The notes under the pieces: model-generated
Databases searched by the model: none
What the model saw: only the letters and a program-made list of their open reading frames with translations
Told to the model about the DNA's origin: nothing
Position numbers and translations under genes: made by a program
Shown: in pieces, positions 56,986 through 64,000 of the stretch
Numbering within the stretch: position 1 is the first letter of the stretch
Layout of the letters: the number at the start of each line of letters is the position of its first letter
NCBI GenBank assembly: GCA_026168455.1
Contig: CM047427.1
Coordinates: forward strand, 38,754,905-38,818,904
DNA from: Theocolax elegans
Taxonomy: Eukaryota; Arthropoda; Insecta; Hymenoptera; Cerocephalidae
Reading direction: 5' to 3'
DNA length: 64,000 bases

Positions 56986-57700
56986 GTAAGTCACATGATA
57001 ACTTTTATTATGGTAATATTAGTTATTAATTTATATATCATAATTACATAACTATCTAAATGTTACTTGTTAAGTAATAATTACTTCAAAAACTTCACGT
57101 ATTAAAAAAGATTTTCATAAATAAGACATCTAATATACAGGTGTTCCCTCATTCACGGGCATTTACGGTAACAAAAAAAATTGACAGGGAGGGTCGACAT
57201 AGACAATAAGAAAATTACCTTTCAGAGTATGTCAATTCGGTATATTATTATTCACGTCATTTACTGACTAAAAAAATGTACTGTTTTTACATAAATTATA
57301 TTAATTTAAGATTTCAGTAAAATTATTAGTTTATTGTCTTTTATTACGAGAAAAACTATGAGTGTTCAGAGATTCGAGGTGACTGGTATATTAGTAAATC
57401 AACTTGTTAAAAAAAATTGCGATTTCAGTATACATCAACTAAATTTTCTGTAACAATTAATCTTTAAACTATTTCACCAATTCGAAAATTGATAGGAAAA
57501 AGGTGAAGATTGTTCTATCTCCTAGGTCGGGCGAACAAAGTTCTATCTCTCATGACGGATGAAAAAGGTACTATCTCGTAATCCAGGGAAAAAAGTTATA
57601 TTTAAAACAAAATTTTTAAATTTTGTAATGGTATTGCTGCGACACTTTGAAGTGCTTTTTAGCATTAGATCATTAATATCGACGTTTAAAATATTTTTAA
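56986..57700. other. wapl intron or downstream DNA, nothing recognised
   Basis: Follows the splice donor at 56986. I looked for a final wapl exon and did not find a convincing one. Confidence 0.5.
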
Positions 57701-57840
57701 CCTTTAGACTGCCGGCATTTTTGCCTTATAAATTAATATTTTTGATGTGCAAAATTTATACATAAAAACACCTCATATCTCTAGAGTAGTTGTCAAGGTC
57801 ACAGGTGGCTCATATGTGAGCCATGCCGGCAGTTTAAAGG
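57701..57840. mobile_element. 140-bp MITE flanked by TTAA
   Basis: Ends CCTTTAGACTGCCGGCA and TGCCGGCAGTTTAAAGG are inverted repeats (one mismatch plus a length difference), with TTAA on both sides (57697-57700, 57841-57844). TTAA with a CC start fits the piggyBac superfamily. No coding capacity. Confidence 0.8.
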
Positions 57841-57989
57841 TTAATGTTATATAGGGTCTTAATAAAGCATTGTGTATATATCAAGTGGTTGGAGGCGCGT
57901 TAGCATAGTGTCATACTTTTAGTGTTGCTTTAGAATCAATTTCTTGCTTTAGAATCAAGATCAATGACATATAGTTTATAAGATATTGA

Positions 57990-58297
57990 TCTTGAGATTA
58001 AAAGTCTACTACACAAGGTTAATTTCTAGAGACAGTTAGCAACCAATGTTAGATGTAATGTTATAGAGTAAAAGTTAATAGATTTTGAGATAACTAATGG
58101 TAAACACAACTATAGTTGAAAAAAATTGAAAAATTTAACGATTTGAGTTTAGATTATCTTTTGAATAAATAGATTTCAGTAACTGTAACATTTTTTTCTC
58201 TTTTCTGAAAAGCATTCCAGTAGTTCAGTTAGTCGGTACCTAAAATTTGGTGCATTTTAAAATTTTGATCAGATCACTTGACGTGGAGTGCTCTATA
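57990..58297. mobile_element. Half copy of the hairpin-element family
   Basis: Parallels the right half of the element ending at 59738: both carry a GTAAAAGTTRATAGATTTTGA phrase, an AAAATTTGGTGCATTTTAAAA-like phrase, and the terminal GATCACTTGACGTGG. Only one end is recognisable. It ends next to TATATATA. Confidence 0.6.
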
Positions 58298-58303
58298 TAT
58301 ATA

Positions 58304-59078
58304 GGAGATTCCACATGACGTGATCCAGCTTGCATTCAAACAATTATATTCAGTATATGGTATAAACAATATACAATTTATAATATATACTATATCAGTG
58401 TTTATGAACTTACTATTGTTTTGACAAAAGTACACATGTACTTTATTATTATCCTGGTAAGCCAATAACATATTTGTTTTATATAAAAAGTTTCAGGTAC
58501 TTATCTAATTACATAACAGGTATAACTGGTAACACCTACTGTTTTGTGTTTGTAAGCAGCTTAAAGATTGAAAAGTATCAACAACTAATAATAAATAGTA
58601 TATTTTAGTGTTATCGAGCAATAACAATGTCCTATATTGTATGAATGCAAGTATATCGTTATTCTGTTTTTTTCATAATATGCATTCACTCTCCTTCTTT
58701 AACAAATTTGACTAACACCATAACTTTGTCTAAAATTTTTGATCGTACAATCCATTTTTTGACTATAAAGGTTTTTATTAATGATAACTATAATCAATGT
58801 TTTAAACTATTATAAATAAAATATTTCAACAGATTCTTCTTGAAATTTATAAACTTTTTCAAATTTAATGTATGTAAAAAAAATTGTTATTAAGTGATAA
58901 AAATGGCCAAAAAGTTATGTTTTTTAAAAAATCCAAATTTTTATTGGCTACAGCTCTGCTACTAATTGAAATTCAGATCTAAAAATTTAGCTACACTCTA
59001 TTCAAGTAGTGTTTTCACTGATTCCATACATAAAACAAAATTCTATTTTACAACTGGATCACTTCACATGGAATCTCC
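58304..59078. mobile_element. Hairpin-family element inserted in (TA)n
   Basis: Begins GGAGATTCCACATGACGTGA and ends with the inverted counterpart (TCACTTCACATGGAATCTCC). (TA)n lies outside both ends. The interior is AT-rich without coding capacity. The terminal pattern resembles the elements at 59100-59738 and 27382-28328. Confidence 0.65.
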
Positions 59079-59099
59079 TATATATATATATATATATAT

Positions 59100-59738
59100 G
59101 GGATATTCCACACGAAGTGGTCCGATCAAAATTTTAAAATGCTCCAAATTTTGGATTTACAATTGATTTTTTTATCCAAAAGTCTAAAAGAAAGCTTGGA
59201 GCAATACCTTTCAAATGGTCTCTAGCATTTTTATGGCCTTCAATTCTGTAAAAAGTTATGATAATTTAAAGAAAGAGAAAAAATTCACAAAAATTAACAT
59301 GGTAATTCCCATTTAAATTTTTTAAAAAATTTCGTGTTTTTTTAAATTATCATAAGTTTTTACAGAATTAGAGGCCATAAAAATGCTACAGACCATTTGA
59401 AAGGTATTGCTCCAAGCTTTCTTTTAGACTTTTGGATAAAAAAATCAATTGTGGCGAACTTACCCAGAAGAATAAATTCCAGACACAATTAGCAACGAAT
59501 GTTACATATAATGTTCTATAGTAAAAGTTGATAGATTTTGAGTTAAATAGTGGTAAACCCAGCTGGTGTTGAAAAAAACTTGGAAAAATTCACTTTTTGA
59601 GGTTAGAATAACTTATGAGCAAATAAATTCTAGTATCTAAAAATTTTTTTCTGTATTCTGAGAAATATTTGCAATGTGTACCCAAAATTTGGTGCATATT
59701 AAAATTTTTGGATCGGACCAGTTCACGTGGAATACCCC
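59100..59738. mobile_element. Hairpin-family element inserted in (TA)n
   Basis: Ends GGGATATTCCACACGAAGTG and CAGTTCACGTGGAATACCCC are inverted repeats, followed inward by TCAAAATTTTAAAATGCTCC-like arms on both sides. An inner inverted repeat (AAGCTTGGAGCAATACCTTT and its complement) centres near 59310. (TA)n lies on both flanks. Confidence 0.7.
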
Positions 59739-59754
59739 ATATATATATATGTAT

Positions 59755-60528
59755 TGTGACGTGGTATTCGCGTACTCGGTGAAAATGCAATAATTTTAAT
59801 AGTTAAGATAACCGACAATTTGAGTACACACGGGCAGAAGTCCCGGGAAGTCTGCCGGATCAAAGTCCTCGCCTGAGGCAGACTTTAGCTCCAGAACCCG
59901 CTGTTTGGGTACCGGCGTACCGGAACATACTCCCGCGGATTCACTCTCACATACACTCGGGAAAGGGGAAGGGTTCACGGTAGTAATAAACTAACTTACC
60001 GGTCGACACTCCGTGGATGGCCCAGCCGAGGACGTCAGTTGTGGTGAAAGCGGCCCAATGCCGCGGCGAACACGTTCGCGAACCACGCTTGAATTCGCAC
60101 ACGACCCCGTCCTAATTCACTGACACTCGTGCACATACAACGCACTGGTGCCCGACCGGAGCCGTGTGCTCGACCCTGCTTCGGCGAAACCGTGCACAGG
60201 GTCTCGTCACTACCTGGCGGCGTAGGTACCCTCGACTCACCGATCGGTACTTTCGGGTAAAAATATACTGATCCGCCTCGATCGGCGGACAGATATACAC
60301 TAATTAGGCGATCGCCTAATTTTCCGAAAAAGGATGAGAGTGGGGAACATACACACACTCTCTCGCGATCTCATCACTACGTATTGTCGCGCGCGTAATT
60401 CTACACTCGTATATAAAACAAGCAAGTGTCGTCGGTTGGCCTTGACATACCAAAGGCTCTGACGATTTGCAATTAGTGAATTTAAATAGTTCTTTTGCCG
60501 CGAATAGATTGTGTGACGATTTTCGACA
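59755..60528 (-). repeat. 3' LTR of a gypsy element, minus strand
   Basis: On the plus strand it begins TGTGACGTGGTATTCGCGTA and ends GACGATTTTCGACA. Its reverse complement has the same termini and several of the same internal phrases (GTCGTCGGTTGGCCTTGACA region, GCGATCGCCTAAT) as the LTR at 23187-24246. The C-rich run just beyond (60532-60545) is the polypurine tract on the element strand. Confidence 0.8.
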
Positions 60529-60545
60529 AAGCCCCCCCCTCCCCC

Positions 60546-61440
60546 AGAATCTATTTCCCTCGGGTAGGCCGAGTCGAAAGAAGGCACAGCTGGGAGATTG
60601 ACAGCGGCCTCCTGCAAGATGCGATATTCCCTAAGAATAAGATACTTCCAAAGACGTACGGGGTTTAGACCCATTTCCCGACTTTGACGTGGGCTGACGA
60701 GATGACTCAGCCATCCTCGTATAGTCAACTTCCATTAGGGTGGGCCGTTGTAAGTCGCTAGGCCGAGCCTTCTGTGACTGCTTCCCACGAGGTTTCGGGA
60801 CAGAGGTCTTGGTCCTATCCTTCCCACTGACTCTTTGGACAGGGACTGGCTGAGCCTTGCTCTCTTTGCGTCACTGCCTATCTGGTTCCGCTGCTTCACT
60901 GATGTCGACGTGGCATGCAGTCATAAGGCCTACCCTTCACTGACTGTTCACACGTATGCCGATACGTCTTTCCTGCCGCTTACATGGCAACTCAAGGTGG
61001 TACATATCTCTTCACATTGGATATGTATACCTCGGTCCGTTTCCGATCAGACTCTTCTAGTCTCAGAACTACTGGAGATAGTACTTCTTTAACCTCAAAG
61101 GGTTCGTCATACTTTGGCCCTAGTTTAGCAGATATGTCTTTTGCACCTTGGGAAAGCGTTCGGCACTTCCTCATGACTACATCTCCTACCTGAAGCGAGG
61201 CAATATGTCTGTTTCTGTTGTAGGTATTTTCTTGACGTCTTTGCTCGTCGTCAATTTGTTTCTTAACTATCTCGCGCCGAGCATCAAGTCTTATGTCAAT
61301 CTAGCCATACTTTGGGGTTGTCCAGGATCTTAAAGTCCTGTTTTTCCACTTCTCTGCGGAGACTCTTCACAGGTTGTTGATAACGCCCGAAGTTTAAGAT
61401 CGCGGGTGAGACTTTTGTACTTTACTGCATTGCTGTGTTT
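60546..61440 (-). pseudogene. Gypsy-type integrase C-terminal region
   Basis: From about 61290 leftward: LDARREIVKKQIDDEQRRQE, then NRHIASLQVGDVVMRK, AKLGPKYDEPFEVKEVLSPV and RTEVYISNVKRYVPP, the tail of a gypsy integrase with a GPKYDEPF(E/K)V landmark. It lies correctly upstream of the LTR at 59755-60528 on the same strand. The catalytic core is not found further right, where the coding signal fades near 61440. Closely related to the tail at 22866-23010. Confidence 0.78.
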
Positions 61441-61519
61441 ATTGCATGGCGAAATTAGTGCAAGTGTATCTCCACCCACGATGCAGGGTTGTAAGTACTC
61501 GAATCATTTCGAGGAATAG

Positions 61520-62040
61520 AATCCTTAAGAATCCGTGATCAATTTTGATTTTGAATTTTCATTTACTGCGAATCCTAATCTCTCTTGATTTTATGATTCT
61601 CAACTTTACCGAATCATAAATCGAAGTGATATAAGAGTTTTATGTTACATACAATGACAAATCCTTTTGATTTTTTGATTATATTTATTGCAAATCATAA
61701 ATACTAATGATTTTTGGATTTTTAGTTTTTAAGAATCGCAATTACCGGTGACATTAGAAGTTTTTCTTTCTAAGATTCACAAATACTAATGGATTCAAGA
61801 GTTTGTTTTTCACGAATCAAAAATCCTTTTGATTTTGTAATTTTTTTTTATGACAATCATAAATACCGACGATTTTATAATTTTACGTATTCCGAATAAA
61901 AGAATCATGATGATTTTTTTACTTTTTCATATACAAATCATTAATTTCATTTATTTTATGATTTCTCGTAAAAGCGAATAAAATTCCTTTGATTCTTGTA
62001 ATAGGATTTATTAATAATTCTCTAGTTACCTGGACTATTG
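61520..62040. repeat. Degenerate ~40-bp tandem array
   Basis: Around a dozen weakly conserved units built on AATCATAAATACTGATGATTTT followed by a T-rich stretch. Examples are CAAATCATAAATACTAATGA at about 61689 and ACAATCATAAATACCGACGA at about 61854. Unit length varies between about 38 and 43 bp. Confidence 0.6.
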
Positions 62041-62329
62041 GATTGTAGTTGATTTTAAATCCATTTTTGTTATTAAAAGCTTTTTTCCTTACACTGAGTG
62101 CAAAATACTACTTGCTTTCCCTATTTACGGGGAGCAATATTACACTTTTCACTTCTTATGTAAAATGTATCTAGCGCTTAGTGAAATAAATTCAGAACAA
62201 AACAAATGTGGACGCGTGTGTGAGAGTTAATGCGGGTATATATGAGCTTGTTTGTGCGTTCCCAATATTTATTTGTAAGTGTTTTTGTGTGCGTATGTAT
62301 GTGCGAGTGCGTAAATGTGTATTTGACTA

Positions 62330-62452
62330 TGCGAATGTGTGTGTGAATTTGGGACTATGTGTGTGAATGTGCGTGCGAGTGGGTAAACGTGTGTGTGTGA
62401 GTGTGTGCGTGTGTGTGTGTGTTAATGTAAGTGTGTGTGTGTGTGTTGGTTT
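62330..62452. repeat. (GT)n-rich tract at the 3' end of an R1-clade copy
   Basis: Mixed GTGTGTGT with GTGTGAATGTG and GTGCGT interruptions. On the strand of the adjacent R1-clade element this is (AC)n, following directly on its A-rich 3' end (the T-run at 62453-62458). Confidence 0.85.
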
Positions 62453-62509
62453 TTTTTTGAGGAGACGGTAAAAATGCTCTTTATGCACGTAGTATGAGAC
62501 TCGGTCAGC

Positions 62510-64000
62510 GTGACTCATACCCACTAAAAAACCACCCTCCCTTTGGTCTTGGCAGGGCTCCTCACGACTGATCTTTCCCCCCTCGGAAACCGCCGTGAGG
62601 CATTACTTCGAGAGGGGCAGTCATGCCACGTTTGGTCCTTCGTGATCGGCAATAATATCATAGTCTCGTGCATGTGGGGCGGCTGCGAGTGACGCCCCTT
62701 GTACGCTCTTCTTCTTTTCTGATATGGTTCAGCCGCCCCACAATGGATGCAGCTAAGGTCACTACGGCATCCCAACCTTCTCGCGAACCAAGAAGGCACA
62801 TCCCGATACCCTCTGGTGTACCCTTCCAAAAGGTTTGGAAAACATCCTTTTCTTCCGCGAATCGAAGACATCAGGACAAGATATGCTCCACGTCTTCGTC
62901 GACACCAGGGCAGGTCGGGCACTCCGCACTCTCGTATATACGGATGCGGTGCAGGTAACTGCGAAGACACACAAGCCCGGTAAGCACCTGGATCAGGTGG
63001 AAGGTGACGAATCAAAGCCACCCTTAGTGCGGCTATTCTGTAGGCTCGCCGACAGGAGGCACCGTAGCTTAGGTTACTTCTTAGGGCATCCGCCCAAATC
63101 GGGGCTCCATATAAAATTACCGTGCTTACCACTGTCGCTAAGAGAGCTCAACGTGGCTGCTTTGGCCCTCCGCTATTGGGGATTATGCTCGACAAAACTG
63201 CAGCCACTCCAGTGGCTTTCGACCCTGCATTCAGTAGGTGTTCCTTGAATTTTAGCCGCGCATCCAAGATGACTCCTAGGTATTTCACCGTGTCCGCCGA
63301 TCTTATACGTTTACCATTTACAGTAAAGGTGGCGTACTTCGTTTGCTTCGTTCTGGAGATAAGTATCGCCTCGGTTTTTTTGGCCGCCAGACACAACCCA
63401 TGGGTGCTCAACCACGCAGCCACTACCGCAATAGAGACATCTCCGAGATATTCTATATCATCGATGCTCCTTGCATCGATGACCAAATCCACATCGTCCG
63501 CAAAAGCCACCATCGACACGCCATGTGGAACCTGCTGCCTAAGCAGTCCGTCGTAAATGACGTTCCAAAGAAGAGGTCCCAAGACCGAACCCTGCGGCAC
63601 GCCTCCGGTGATATTATAAGAGTGCGCGCCATCCTCGGTGTCATAGAGGAGGCTCCGTTCTGTGAGGTAGCTCGAGATGACTTTGGGTAGATAGAGCGGC
63701 ACCTTTAATTGTTCCAAGGACAACATAATGTTGTCCCATCGAGCCGAGTTGAAGGCATTGCGGATATCCAGTGCGATGATAGCACACAAGCGCCTAGAAT
63801 TCCTAGTACCGCCGATGGCATTGGTGGCCAGCTCGACAACTAGACTTATAGCGTCAATAGTTGAGCGCCCTTTCCAAAAACCGAACTGATTGTCGGTAAG
63901 ATCGCCTGCCTGTGCAGTGGCAGCTTGTAGCCTGGCACAAATGACCCGTTCGAATAGCTTCCCAGCTATATCCAACAAACAGAGTGGCCAGTACGAGGAA
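62510..64000 (-). pseudogene. R1-clade LINE ORF2: RT and C-terminal zinc region, runs off the window
   Basis: Read leftward from the right edge: LCLLDIAGKLFERVICARL-like start, NQFGFWKGRST, IIALDIRNAFNSARW (motif A), GGVPQGSVLGPLLWN and MVAFADDVDLVIDARS (FADD site). YLGVILDARLKFKEH follows, then after frameshifts near 63140 VSTVILYGAPIWADALRSN and ALIRHLPPDPGAY. A Cys-rich EECPTCPGVDEDVEHIL-like block near 62930-62890 is the R1-type C-terminal zinc motif. The frame is broken at two or more places in the C-terminal part. The 3' end lies near 62455-62510 against (GT)n. Close relative of 12670-14118. Confidence 0.9.

Overview
The window is eukaryotic and almost certainly insect: it is AT-rich, intron-containing and dominated by transposable elements of arthropod type (R1-clade LINEs, Penelope-like elements, Ty3/gypsy elements, Helitrons, Tc1, a 5S rRNA-derived SINE). 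The only host gene I recognise is wapl, the cohesin-release factor WAPL, on the + strand. Three consecutive coding exons are visible (16999-17178, 17256-17344, 56884-56985) with matching splice phases. The intron between the second and third is about 39.5 kb and is packed with mobile elements. Hymenoptera is a plausible guess from the wapl sequence, but I cannot prove the order.

Left part (1-16998): a broken R1-clade LINE on the minus strand (1-1431); remnants of a gypsy-type element with pol and an env-like gene (2755-6990), interrupted by Penelope-like material carrying hammerhead-like motifs (5886-6400 and 6984-7765) and a tRNA-like sequence (6428-6500); a GC-rich block with a small MITE (9300-10590); a CR1/Jockey-like LINE (11030-12668) abutting a second R1-clade copy (12670-14118) that ends on a (GT)n tract.

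wapl intron (17345-56883), in order: an 888-bp TA-flanked MITE; a 4-kb gypsy element with 4-bp target duplications; a LINE 3' end carrying a 5S-derived SINE; two large hairpin (inverted-repeat) elements; a 156-bp MITE; a LINE fragment lacking its RT core; a 6.0-kb TTAA-flanked Kolobok/Mutator-like DNA transposon containing a Penelope-like element arranged as 1.14-kb inverted arms; a gypsy LTR fragment; a Helitron helicase fragment; a gypsy-like gag-pol with an inserted SINE; a Tc1 element with roughly 500-bp terminal inverted repeats; a 1.8-kb tandem segmental duplication; a Helitron with a tRNA-derived SINE inserted in its ORF; a 46-bp perfect palindrome; and a divergent R1-clade RT remnant.

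Right part (56986-64000): a TTAA-flanked MITE, three members of a hairpin-element family whose ends lie in (TA)n tracts, the 3' end of another gypsy element, a degenerate ~40-bp tandem array, and a third R1-clade copy whose 3' end runs into an (AC)n tract (read on its own strand).

Every retroelement or transposon ORF seen is broken by stops, frameshifts or deletion, so the elements here are probably immobile on their own. The most informative signals are the hammerhead-like motifs with compensatory stem changes, the composite tRNA-like/5S SINE with clean target duplications, the microsatellite association of the R1 copies, the hairpin-element family, and the size of the wapl intron.
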